In this document: positions 17,347-27,189 of the stretch, piece by piece
How the letters are laid out: the number at the start of each line of letters is the position of its first letter
Numbering within the stretch: position 1 is the stretch's first letter
Source: an uncultured Cytophagales bacterium
Lineage (GTDB): Bacteria; Bacteroidota; Bacteroidia; Cytophagales; Bernardetiaceae
DNA: 64,000 nt
Direction: 5' to 3'
Assembly (NCBI GenBank): GCA_937136415.1
Contig: CAKZOK010000072.1
Span: 1 to 64,000 of the forward strand
Position numbers and translations under genes: made by a program
Notes under the pieces: generated by a model
Database searches by the model: none
Told to the model about the DNA's origin: nothing
Seen by the model: the letters and a program-made list of their open reading frames with translations, nothing else

Positions 17347-17462
17347 AAAAATAGTTTATTTTCAGTGATAAGTTATTCATATTCAATAGTTTAAATCAAT
17401 CGAATTACTAGCAAAAAATGTTTTATTCAACAACAATCAAAACATTTTTTATACAATCATAA

Positions 17463-19112
<1,650 letters not shown>

Positions 19113-19170
19113 TTAAACTAAATATTTTTATTTTGCAACCATCAACTAGCTTTTTCAATATCGTTGAGAA

Positions 19171-19225
19171 AGCTCAAATACGAAACCCTCATTGAAGCCA
19201 ACGCCTCAACGAGGGTTTTTTCTAG
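19171..19225. repeat. imperfect hairpin downstream of ybiT
   Basis: A GAAACCCTC...CAACGAGGGTTTTTTC arrangement (stem AAACCCTC / GAGGGTTT) followed by T-run lies about 60-110 bases after the ybiT stop and probably ends its transcript. The CTCAACGAGG wording resembles the motif at 637-662. Confidence 0.55.
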
Positions 19226-19258
19226 TAGTAAAAGAAAAAATAATAAAACAATAGTACT

Positions 19259-19398
19259 AAATATTCTACCTCCTAGCTTTCCCAAATTTAGAAAATATCT
19301 TTTTCCCTGTTCTGTGACTCACAGAACAGCAAATACATCTAGTGTCCAGTACTCTAAAATATTCTACCTCCTAGCTTTCCCAAATTTAGAAAATATCT
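19259..19398. repeat. 42-bp direct repeats flanking a MITE-end fragment
   Basis: The same 42 bases (starting AAATATTCTACCTCCTAGC) occur at 19259-19300 and 19357-19398. Between them is a 56-base segment (19301-19356) that is the reverse complement of the left end of the element at 47136-47307, including its terminal AGAGTACTGGACA and the CTGTTCTGTGACTCACAGAACAG-type hairpin. This looks like a truncated copy of that element embedded in a local duplication. Confidence 0.8.
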
Positions 19399-19412
19399 AG
19401 TAGAACCTAAGT

Positions 19413-19964
19413 TCACTTATCATTTATAATTTCCTTGACATTTTCTTCTAATGTTCCATTTTTTTCCCATTCTAAATATTTTTCCATAGCCTCTGTTCTG
19501 TACTTTCGTTTGTTTTTAGCCTGTTTTTTTATTTTTTTATAAATAATCAACATTCCTTTTACCCCAGCCAAATTAGTATCAAAATCAGTGCTTTTGGCTT
19601 CTTTATTTTCTAATAGATAAGTTGTTTTCGAAAAAATCATTGCCAAAAATAAATCTTGAGTATAATCAAATTTTTTATCCAAAATAATTTTTTCTTCTAT
19701 TTTTCCATCAATAATCAAACTAATCTGAGGTGCGCCCCTCAACCAGTCCATTAAATAAACTTGTAAAATGTTTCGAAGTTGAATGGTAGTATTATCTTTC
19801 TCCAAAGGATTATAATCAAACCAATTTTTCAAGCCTTTTTCTACCTGAATTTGATGTTCGAAGTAATCTTCTTTTGTTTTGAAAGTCTGATTATTGAGCT
19901 TTTGAGCTTGCAACAAGCTAGAAATACATAAGAAAAAAAGAAAAATTAATATTATTTTTCTCAT
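19413..19964 (-). CDS. secreted hypothetical protein
   Basis: A 183-residue protein with a clear Sec signal peptide (IILIFLFFLCISSLLQAQ, cleavage probably after residue 20). The mature part has no motif I recognise. It contains LRNILQVYLMDWLRGAPQISLIIDGKIEEKIIL, probably mixed alpha/beta, and a basic helical C-terminus (KKIKKQAKNKRKYRTEAMEKYLEW). The upstream M48 protease gene is on the same strand with a 40-base gap, so the two probably form one transcript; a link with protein quality control at the envelope is possible but unproven. Confidence 0.75.
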   Translation of the reverse strand: MRKIILIFLFFLCISSLLQAQKLNNQTFKTKEDYFEHQIQVEKGLKNWFDYNPLEKDNTTIQLRNILQVYLMDWLRGAPQISLIIDGKIEEKIILDKKFDYTQDLFLAMIFSKTTYLLENKEAKSTDFDTNLAGVKGMLIIYKKIKKQAKNKRKYRTEAMEKYLEWEKNGTLEENVKEIINDK

Positions 19965-20004
19965 AAAAAATTAATTAAAAATAAAAAATTTATAAAACCT
20001 TTTT

Positions 20005-21240
20005 TCACTCCTCTTCCATTGCCTTCAAACGCTCACCAAGAGGAGGGTGAGAATAATTAAAAAATACATACCAAGGGTGTGGTGTAAGATTGGAAAGCGA
20101 ATCAGCCGAAAGTTTTTTGAGAGCTTTTGCAAGTGGTTTGCTTCCATAAGTTTGCTTTGCATAATCATCAGCTTCATATTCATTCTTACGAGAAAAAATA
20201 TTAAATAAAACACTCGTAACCGTAGAAATAGGCGAATAAAGAAATCCAAAAGCAATCATATTCAAATGAATTTGCCATTCATTTGCTCCTAAAGCCAACG
20301 AAATTTCTTTATTAAAAATAATCTGAGCCAAAATAAAAAGTGTTAATCCTGTTTGGATAATAGACATTACCATTGTTTGAGGAATATGATTTTTCTTATA
20401 ATGCCCTACTTCGTGAGCAAAAATAGCTACTAATTCTTCTGTTGTGTGTTTTTCTAAAATAGTATCATAAAAAACAACTTTTTTCTGTTTTCCAAACCCC
20501 ATAAAAAAAGCATTTGCTTTTGTCGAACGCTTCGAACCATCAATTATAAAAATATTTTGAAGAGGAAAATAAACACTCCCTGCATATTCTTCAATCGATT
20601 CTCTAAGCTGTCCGTCTTCTAAAGGAGTCAGTTTATTGAAAAGAGGCATAATTAGAGAAGCATAAAAAAACTGCATTCCAATAGAAAAAATAGTTATAAT
20701 TATCCAAAAATAAATCCAAAAATTTTGACCAATTTCTAATACAAGATACAATAAAACATAACCAATAAGCCCTCCTACCACCGTACCAAGCAAAAGTCCT
20801 TTTATTTTATCTGTAAAAAATAATTTCTTTGTCGTTTTGTTAAAACCAAATTTTTCCTCAATAACAAAAGTTTGATACAAAGAAAAAGGCAAGCCTAGCA
20901 AAGAAGAAGCTATCGTAACCACACCAAAAAAAGCAAGCGCATGCCAAATAGAACTTTGAAAATAAACTCCCAAAGCATCACTCAAATAGCCAAAAGCTCC
21001 CGTAAATAAGAAAATAAGAGTAAGAACAAAACTAATAGAATTGCTAATCAAAGAAAAAGTTGAATTTGTCTTCTTATATAATTTTGATTTTTGATACTCT
21101 TCCTCTGTATAAATATCACTAAACTCATTAGGCAAATGAGCTGGTTGTTTTTGGGAGTTGAGCCACTCTAAAAAATTTTCTAATAAAAAATCTCCCACTA
21201 AAATAGCAATAATAAGAATTAAGATGTGAAATGCGTTCAT
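20005..21240 (-). CDS. M48 CAAX-protease-like (Ste24) membrane metallopeptidase
   Basis: A 411-residue integral membrane zinc protease. The catalytic HEVGH is at 276-280 and the third zinc ligand is the glutamate in KNEYEADDYAKQTY near 355. About seven hydrophobic segments surround it (starting at 4-20, 65-85, 100-120, 150-172, 175-200, 285-310 and around 325-345). The pattern with an N-terminal block before the catalytic core is that of Ste24/CAAX prenyl protease 1 rather than of short HtpX. Bacteria do not prenylate CAAX boxes in general, so the likely role is cleavage of membrane proteins or peptides. A secreted-protein gene follows after 40 bases. Confidence 0.93.
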   Translation of the reverse strand: MNAFHILILIIAILVGDFLLENFLEWLNSQKQPAHLPNEFSDIYTEEEYQKSKLYKKTNSTFSLISNSISFVLTLIFLFTGAFGYLSDALGVYFQSSIWHALAFFGVVTIASSLLGLPFSLYQTFVIEEKFGFNKTTKKLFFTDKIKGLLLGTVVGGLIGYVLLYLVLEIGQNFWIYFWIIITIFSIGMQFFYASLIMPLFNKLTPLEDGQLRESIEEYAGSVYFPLQNIFIIDGSKRSTKANAFFMGFGKQKKVVFYDTILEKHTTEELVAIFAHEVGHYKKNHIPQTMVMSIIQTGLTLFILAQIIFNKEISLALGANEWQIHLNMIAFGFLYSPISTVTSVLFNIFSRKNEYEADDYAKQTYGSKPLAKALKKLSADSLSNLTPHPWYVFFNYSHPPLGERLKAMEEE

Positions 21241-21494
21241 TAAATTATCGTTTTGTATCTATATAAAAAATATGCGTTTTATTCATTCTATTTCTTATAA
21301 CCTCAAAATGATTTTATGGTTTAAATAAAATTTCAAATAAATAGTTTTTAATTTTTAATTCATATCAAAATCAGATTGATTTAACGAAAAAGTAGAAAAA
21401 TACAACTTTAAATAGTTCCTATTCGTTTAAAAATTCGTACTTTTCGAAAAAATTATATTTATTCATTTCTTTTAGAAAAAATTTATACTTTTCT

Positions 21495-21926
21495 ATGAAA
21501 ATTTCAATAGCAAACGACCACGCAGGAACAGAATATAAAGAGTTTTTACAAAATTATTTACAAAATTTGGGTCATGAAATAACAAATTTTGGCACAAACA
21601 ACTCATCTTCAGTAGATTACCCAGATTTTGCACACCCATTAGCAAACTCTGTAACCAATAACGAAACAGAAATAGGCATTTTGATTTGTGGAAGTGGAAA
21701 TGGAATTGCGATGAGTGCAAACAAACATGCCAAAATTCGTGCTGCAATTTGTTGGAATGAAGAACTTGCTGCTTTGGCTCGCCAACACAACAATGCAAAC
21801 ATAATTTGTATTCCTGCTCGTTTTGTTAGCCAAGAGTTAGCACAAAAAATGGTCGAAACCTTTCTAAAAACAGAATTTGAAGGAGGAAGACACCAAAAAC
21901 GAGTACAAAAAATATCTACTCCTTAA
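21495..21926 (+). CDS. rpiB: ribose-5-phosphate isomerase B
   Basis: A 143-residue RpiB/LacAB-family isomerase that interconverts ribose 5-phosphate and ribulose 5-phosphate in the pentose-phosphate pathway. Visible landmarks: D8-H9 in IANDHAGTEYKEFL, the catalytic C65 in ILICGSGNGIAMSANK, and the C-terminal FEGGRHQKRVQKI. Length is typical (about 145). It is followed 73 bases downstream by the leucyl aminopeptidase gene on the same strand. Confidence 0.96.
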   Translation: MKISIANDHAGTEYKEFLQNYLQNLGHEITNFGTNNSSSVDYPDFAHPLANSVTNNETEIGILICGSGNGIAMSANKHAKIRAAICWNEELAALARQHNNANIICIPARFVSQELAQKMVETFLKTEFEGGRHQKRVQKISTP

Positions 21927-21999
21927 ATTACTACTTTCTTAATTACTCAATCTTTTGTTTGCTGTTTTTTAAAACAACATACATTTTTCTTTCTTTCTT

Positions 22000-23457
22000 A
22001 TGCAAATTTTCTTTACTGTTCGTGAGCATCTTTCAGAGTCTATTCCTTGTATTTATTTGCTTGGCGAAAATTTTGACAACCTCCCTTCTACTTTTTCTGA
22101 TAATTTCCCTGTTTCTTCTTTAATTAATTATTTTGAAAAAGAACAAAATCCAACATCTGTTTTTTTAGATAATCAAGTGATTTTTGCTGTTCCTTACCTA
22201 GCACCTTCACAAGAAAATTATGTGTATAAAGAAAAAATGCGTAATCAAGGAAACACAGTGGCTACACTTATCAAAAAACATTCTGTCAATAAATTACAGG
22301 TTTTTGCAGATGCAATTTTGAGTAAAGAAAGTCTTCTTTGTTTTTTGGAAGGATTAAATTTGGGAAGTTATAGTTATGAGAAAAAAGGAAATTCAGAAAA
22401 GTATTTTAGAGAAACCTTACAAGTAGAAGTTGTTTTTTCAAATGAAAAAGAAACAATCGAACAAGAAGAATTAGAAAGACTAACAACACTTTGTGATTCT
22501 GTGTGGCTAACTAGAGATTTAGTAAATACTCCTCCAAATTTTAAAAAACCTTCTATTTTTGGCAAAAAAATACAAGAATTAGGAAAAGAAGCAGGCTTTG
22601 AAACCCAAATCTGGAATAAAGAACGCATACAAAATGAAAAAATGGGAGGGCTTTTGGGTATTTCACAGGCAAGTGACGAAGATGCTATTTTTGCAAAACT
22701 AACTTACTCTCCCAAAGATGCAACCAATGATGCGCCTATCGTTTTGGTCGGAAAAGGTGTTACTTTTGATATTGGAGGCGCAAACATCAAAACTTCTACG
22801 CCAGCTTTAGAAATTATGAAATCTGACATGGGAGGTTGTGCAAGCGTAATTGGGCTTATTTATGCAATAGCTAAAAATAATATTCCATTGCATATTGTCG
22901 GACTTTTGCCAATTACTGACAACTCAATTAGCAATAAAGGTTTAGTTCCAGGGGACGTAATCACGATGCGAAGTGGCACAACCGTAGAAATCACAAATAC
23001 AGATGGAGAAGGAAGAATAATAATGGCTGATGCCTTAGATTATGCAAAAGGATTAAATCCAAAATTAGTGATTGACTTAGCAACCCTTACAGGAAATGCC
23101 GTTCGTGCAATAGGAGAAGAAGGTACTGTTTTTATGGGAAATGCCAATGAAACAATAAAAAGAAATTTACAAAAAAGTGGACGTGAAACTTACGAACGTT
23201 TAGTAGAATTTCCATTATGGAACGAATACGATGAATATCTACAATCTGATGTTGCAGATATAAAAAATGTTGGTGGTAATGTTGCAGGTGCAATTACAGC
23301 AGCCAAATTTTTACAACATTTTGTAGATTTTGATTGGATTCATTTAGATATTGCAGCTCCAGCTTATCTTAGCAAACCATCTAGTTATAGAGGAAAAAAT
23401 GCAACAGGAACAGGTGTAAGAACATTGTATCATTTTTTGATAGAACAATTTTCTTAA
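22000..23457 (+). CDS. leucyl aminopeptidase family (M17) metallopeptidase
   Basis: A 485-residue cytosolic dizinc aminopeptidase that trims N-terminal residues from peptides. The catalytic C-terminal half shows VGKGVTFDIGG (metal-binding Lys and Asp), ALEIMKSDMGGCASVIG, and NTDGEGRIIMADALDYA. The last is a variant of the signature NTDAEGR with Gly in place of Ala; the metal-binding Asp and Glu are kept. The N-terminal domain (1-150) is poorly conserved, as usual. It may be co-transcribed with rpiB, 73 bases upstream. Confidence 0.93.
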   Translation: MQIFFTVREHLSESIPCIYLLGENFDNLPSTFSDNFPVSSLINYFEKEQNPTSVFLDNQVIFAVPYLAPSQENYVYKEKMRNQGNTVATLIKKHSVNKLQVFADAILSKESLLCFLEGLNLGSYSYEKKGNSEKYFRETLQVEVVFSNEKETIEQEELERLTTLCDSVWLTRDLVNTPPNFKKPSIFGKKIQELGKEAGFETQIWNKERIQNEKMGGLLGISQASDEDAIFAKLTYSPKDATNDAPIVLVGKGVTFDIGGANIKTSTPALEIMKSDMGGCASVIGLIYAIAKNNIPLHIVGLLPITDNSISNKGLVPGDVITMRSGTTVEITNTDGEGRIIMADALDYAKGLNPKLVIDLATLTGNAVRAIGEEGTVFMGNANETIKRNLQKSGRETYERLVEFPLWNEYDEYLQSDVADIKNVGGNVAGAITAAKFLQHFVDFDWIHLDIAAPAYLSKPSSYRGKNATGTGVRTLYHFLIEQFS

Positions 23458-23497
23458 AAAGAATTTCAAATAATATTTTTTGGTATTCTTTTTTTAA

Positions 23498-24463
23498 TCA
23501 AAATCTATATTGATAAGTAATTGTATTTACATATTCTCTTGAAAGTCCATCAGGGTTAGTATAGCGTTTCTCTAGTTGTTTACCTAAAAGAAGTTTCAAA
23601 CTTGAACGTACTGAAAAATTATATGTTCCTCCAATAAGTCCACTTACAGCAGCTCCCTTACTATCTTTTATTTCTACTCTTTCACCTGTTTTTGGGCTTG
23701 TAATTTCATCTGCTCTAAGACGAAAAATAGGTAAAACTCCGATATTTACAGCCCACTTTGAAAAACGAAGGTTGTATTCTGCTCGCAACATAACATCAGT
23801 TCCCCTATCCAAAAACTGTGACACAGGATATTCATTTGCAATTTCTGTAAGTGGGTGTTCTTTCCATGCTCCCCACTTAAAACCATTGTCAATTTGATTG
23901 AAAGGGTGTTGAATGCCTGCTGCAAATAAGAATTTTTTATTAATAAATGAAATTCCAGCAATTACATCATACGTTCCCAGACTGGTTTGATAATACATGG
24001 GCAAAGCCAAATCTGTATTATTTTTGAAATTTGCATCATTTGTAGGTATTTTTGCGCCCAATGTAGCATTTAATTGCCATTCTGTTTTCTGAATTAGCAT
24101 TCTGGTTAGGCTCAAAGAAATATCTCCAATTCCTTGTGTATTAGCTAAAGGACCTTGTACAAAAGTATAAGGAAGTTTGATTTGTGCTTGCCACCTATCA
24201 GAAATTGCAACATTTGCTTCTGCTATATAAGAAATTATTTGGTCATCAAATTTTGTAAGCCCGATGTATTGTGTCAAACTAATAGAACGAAGGCGAATAT
24301 TGAGCTTTTTGCTAAATGGCTGGTCAGGGCGCATTGCTCCCATTGTACAAAAACCTGCATCACTACAACCTTGAGAAAAGCTAGAAGAAATTTGTACAAA
24401 AAAATACATAAAACACAAAACAAATAAGTTCAATAAAAAATTAGAAATAAATACTTTTTTCAT
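23498..24463 (-). CDS. putative outer-membrane beta-barrel protein
   Basis: A 321-residue exported protein. The signal peptide is hydrophobic through residues 8-29 (LLNLFVLCFMYFFVQISSSFSQ), and the mature part starts with a cysteine-containing segment (GCSDAGFCTMG). From about residue 60 the sequence alternates polar and hydrophobic residues in strands (ISDRWQAQIKLPYTF, DISLSLTRMLI, EWQLNATLGAKIPT, SKWAVNIGVLPIFRL) and ends in YQYRF with a terminal Phe, as outer-membrane barrels do. It resembles transporter proteins of the phenol-degradation MetA-like family, but I cannot assign a substrate. It is convergent with the aminopeptidase gene, 40 bases away, and divergent from the SUMF1 gene. Confidence 0.8.
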   Translation of the reverse strand: MKKVFISNFLLNLFVLCFMYFFVQISSSFSQGCSDAGFCTMGAMRPDQPFSKKLNIRLRSISLTQYIGLTKFDDQIISYIAEANVAISDRWQAQIKLPYTFVQGPLANTQGIGDISLSLTRMLIQKTEWQLNATLGAKIPTNDANFKNNTDLALPMYYQTSLGTYDVIAGISFINKKFLFAAGIQHPFNQIDNGFKWGAWKEHPLTEIANEYPVSQFLDRGTDVMLRAEYNLRFSKWAVNIGVLPIFRLRADEITSPKTGERVEIKDSKGAAVSGLIGGTYNFSVRSSLKLLLGKQLEKRYTNPDGLSREYVNTITYQYRF

Positions 24464-24502
24464 AATAGAAATATTTTTTTTAACATATCAAACAAAAATC
24501 AA

Positions 24503-26128
24503 ATGAAACAATTCAAGCCTATTTTTTTATTTTTAATGAGTAGTTTTTTTCTACTCCAGACTTCTACAAATAGTTTTGCTAATAATGTAAAAATAGAAAA
24601 TTTAGTTATTACAGAAAATAACTTTTTAGAATGTACGATAAAATGGGAAAACAGTTGGTTTTTCAACAAAGAACTTACAGTTGCTTCAGAAAGTCAATTT
24701 CCATCTCAAAAAAAGAATTTTGTTTTTAGAGATGGTGTTTGGTGTTTTTTAAAGATACGAACAAATGATTACACTTGGAAACATATTTATTTATCAGAAG
24801 ATAATATTTTTATAAATCAGAATACAAATCAAGTGTCAGACACTGAATTAGAAACGGTTGGTGATGAAGGTGGTTTTTTTCTGCGTTCTATCATCAAACA
24901 AGAAAAAAATGGAATATCTCAAACTTCTATTTCTATCAAATTACCTAATGAAATCAAAAATCAATTTGGCATTTATGATATTGCTTTTCACGCAATAGAA
25001 ATGGTTTGGATAGATGAGGGTAGTTTTTTTGTTGGTGATGGTGTTCAATCTCAAAATGGATTGTATCAAAGCTCTCAAAATAATGATAGTACAACTGTAA
25101 AACCATTTTTGATAAATTCTGAAAATGAAATTTTGGTCGGAACAAATGAAGGCAATTTGTATGGCAATAATGAAAAAGAAGAATTTCCAAACGCATCTAT
25201 TCCTGCCACTTTTCCCAAAGGATATGATAGCTTTTGGATTATGAAATATGAAATTAATCAAAATCAATACACAGATTTTCTCAATACTTTGACTTTCAAA
25301 CAGCAATCTAACAGAACAGCAAATTCTCCAGAAAGCGACACAAATACACCTGCTTTGGCTATTTCTTCAAATTCTCTTTTAAGAAATTCTATTTTTATAA
25401 AAGAAAAAGGAAAAAAAGAAACAAATGATAATTTGGATATTCCAGCCATTTATGAAGCTAAAGAAGGAAAGTATAGAGCCTGTAATTTTTTGAATGCAGA
25501 AGATATAAATGCTTTTTTGGATTGGTCAGCCTTACGCCCCATTACAGAACTAGAATTTGAAAAGGCTGCAAGAGGAATAACAAATCCCATAAAAGGAGAG
25601 TTTGCTTGGGGAACTCCTTATATAATTGATGCCAATACAACTCAAAATGATGGAACAGAAACAGAAACAGTTATAGAAATAGCAAATCGTATTGATTCGG
25701 CAGGACTTGCACCTTATAATTCTGGAATAGAAATTAATCAATTAGATGGAGTTTTGAGAAATGGTTTTGGTGCAAAAAATAAAAATTTTTCTAATTCAGA
25801 TTTTGAATTAAGATTACAAGCAGGAGCAAGTTTTTGGGGGGTAATGGAGCTTAGTGGAAATGTGTGGGAGTATGCTGTAAAAATTAATAATCCAAACTCA
25901 CTTTCTTTTCAAAAAAATCAAATAGGAAATGGTTTATTAGATGAAAATGGAAATGCTGATTTTCTATCTTTTGATATTGTAAAAGGTTTTATTGTTCGTG
26001 GTGGAGCGTGGGATAGCGTAACTTATCCCATCGGAGATTTTAGAGATTTGTCTGTTTCGGCTCGCTATTATGCCACACTTACAAACCAAAATCGTAGAGG
26101 AACAACTGGTGGTCGTGGTGGAAGGTAA
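24503..26128 (+). CDS. secreted SUMF1/formylglycine-generating-enzyme-like protein
   Basis: A 541-residue exported protein with a signal peptide (PIFLFLMSSFFLLQTSTNSFA). Residues about 28-170 form a beta-rich N-terminal domain of unknown type. From about 170 there is a SUMF1/FGE domain: MVWIDEGSFFVGDG, FWIMKYEINQNQYTDFLN, CNFLNAEDINAFLDWSALRPITELEFEKAARG, WGVMELSGNVWEYAV, and VRGGAWDS. The tail is TNQNRRGTTGGRGGR, an unusual Gly/Arg-rich end where GFRC-type residues would be expected. The catalytic cysteines of true formylglycine-generating enzymes are not evident, so this is probably a structural or binding version. It is the second SUMF1-type protein in the window. Confidence 0.85.
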   Translation: MKQFKPIFLFLMSSFFLLQTSTNSFANNVKIENLVITENNFLECTIKWENSWFFNKELTVASESQFPSQKKNFVFRDGVWCFLKIRTNDYTWKHIYLSEDNIFINQNTNQVSDTELETVGDEGGFFLRSIIKQEKNGISQTSISIKLPNEIKNQFGIYDIAFHAIEMVWIDEGSFFVGDGVQSQNGLYQSSQNNDSTTVKPFLINSENEILVGTNEGNLYGNNEKEEFPNASIPATFPKGYDSFWIMKYEINQNQYTDFLNTLTFKQQSNRTANSPESDTNTPALAISSNSLLRNSIFIKEKGKKETNDNLDIPAIYEAKEGKYRACNFLNAEDINAFLDWSALRPITELEFEKAARGITNPIKGEFAWGTPYIIDANTTQNDGTETETVIEIANRIDSAGLAPYNSGIEINQLDGVLRNGFGAKNKNFSNSDFELRLQAGASFWGVMELSGNVWEYAVKINNPNSLSFQKNQIGNGLLDENGNADFLSFDIVKGFIVRGGAWDSVTYPIGDFRDLSVSARYYATLTNQNRRGTTGGRGGR

Positions 26129-26167
26129 AAATAAAGTCAGAAGTATGAAGTATTTACTTCCGATTTC

Positions 26168-26463
26168 TTATTTTGTTTTACTTAATCCTGCATGAATTGT
26201 TTTTAAAGTACTTACAAATATTGCTGTTAGTTTGTTAGGTTCTTCTAATACGATTCTCATTTTTGCTATAAATTCTTTATCACTATTTTTTTAGAGATTT
26301 AATCTAGCTCTGTGAGTGCCTCTATAATTTGCACCTACTGATGCTGCACTTCTTACGAGTTGTTTTGCTATTACAGAAGCTACAAGATTTTTAGGCAAAA
26401 GTTCTATTAACATGTTTAAAAGCAAACTTTTTCATGCTTTTTATCTGACTTTATTTCTGTCAT
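26168..26463 (-). pseudogene. decayed four-helix-bundle protein gene (TIGR02436/S23-like)
   Basis: On the minus strand an ATG at 26463 starts MTEIKSDKKHEKV and stops after a few codons. Shortly after, another frame reads MLIELLPKNLVASVIAKQL from 26413, then VRSAASVGANYRGTHRA, an internal TAA, then KNSDKEFIAKMRIVLEE followed directly by PNKLTAIFVSTLKTI and a final stop at 26168-26170. These are the conserved blocks of the small four-helix-bundle proteins found widely in Bacteroidota. The helix normally present between IVLEE(ADES) and the NKLTAIF block is missing, and there is at least one in-frame stop. The gene is therefore disrupted by a frameshift/deletion near the start, a nonsense change and an internal deletion of roughly 25-35 codons. 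Confidence 0.8.
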
Positions 26464-26514
26464 TACAGAAAAATAAAAAAATACAACTAGATTAAGAATT
26501 TTTAAAATTCAACA

Positions 26515-27162
26515 TCACATTTCAATAAAAATACAATCACAATAAGCTGTTTTGATTCCTTTATCTGTTTCAAATTCTAGTTTTTTGAGCGTCGATAACG
26601 AAAAATTCTTTAAATAATTTTGAATAATAGGTTGAATAAAATCAATTTTGGATTTAATTTTTTGATGATTTCCTTCTTTTTCATGCAAAATTAAAAACAA
26701 GCGATTTTGTAAATGAAAGCGTCTTTGTTTTGATTGATTTTCATACAACCATCTTAACAAATCAATAGGATTTTGTTTGGCAAACTCTATATCTTGATTG
26801 TATTTTTTGGGAAAAACACTTGTTTTGTGGTCAAATGGAATTTCATCAATCCAAAAATCTATGTATTGATGAAAAGGGTCGGTGTGAGGTTTTACATTTG
26901 GGTAAGAACAAAAAATAGTTTCGATGCCCTTTGCTGACCAGAAATTATACCAGCGATTGAGTGCATAGATACGCAGTTCTTCAAAGTTTGGCACTTCTTG
27001 AAAATTATTTTTTAGATGGCTTTCTAATTGCCCAAAATGCCTTACTTTGTAAATAAAATTAGTTTGTTTATCCCAAATATTATTTTGTTTTCTGCCCCAA
27101 TTTTTGATATATGGATAACATTTTTTGAGTTGAATCTCTAAACGCTGTAAGTTTAATTCCAT
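26515..27162 (-). CDS. hypothetical protein, possible PD-(D/E)XK fold
   Basis: A 215-residue soluble protein. The middle reads YALNRWYNFWSAKGIETIF (66-84) and then HQYIDFWIDEIPFDHKTSVFP (98-118). D102 followed by D111-H-K113 on what should be adjacent strands has the spacing of a PD-(D/E)XK nuclease core, with a preceding helix. A long QNPIDLLRWLYENQSKQRRFHLQNRLFLIL segment follows. I recall similar uncharacterised proteins in Bacteroidota but no assigned function; the nuclease idea is inference from the motif alone. Cysteines C15, C85, C208 and C210 are not arranged as a metal site. It lies 27 bases downstream of a histidine kinase gene on the same strand, so the two are probably co-transcribed. 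Confidence 0.72.
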   Translation of the reverse strand: MELNLQRLEIQLKKCYPYIKNWGRKQNNIWDKQTNFIYKVRHFGQLESHLKNNFQEVPNFEELRIYALNRWYNFWSAKGIETIFCSYPNVKPHTDPFHQYIDFWIDEIPFDHKTSVFPKKYNQDIEFAKQNPIDLLRWLYENQSKQRRFHLQNRLFLILHEKEGNHQKIKSKIDFIQPIIQNYLKNFSLSTLKKLEFETDKGIKTAYCDCIFIEM

Positions 27163-27189
27163 AATTGATAAAAATTGGTTTATTAAAAA

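Noticed and set aside
17195-17386. Leftward 63-codon frame upstream of the ABC-F gene
   Set aside because: It lies within the inverted-repeat element and its translation (LTSPSVSERG, PPLERN) looks like a repeat-derived artefact.
19164-19400. Rightward 78-codon frame after ybiT
   Set aside because: It consists of the 42-bp direct repeats and the truncated MITE; the repeated peptide follows from the repeat.
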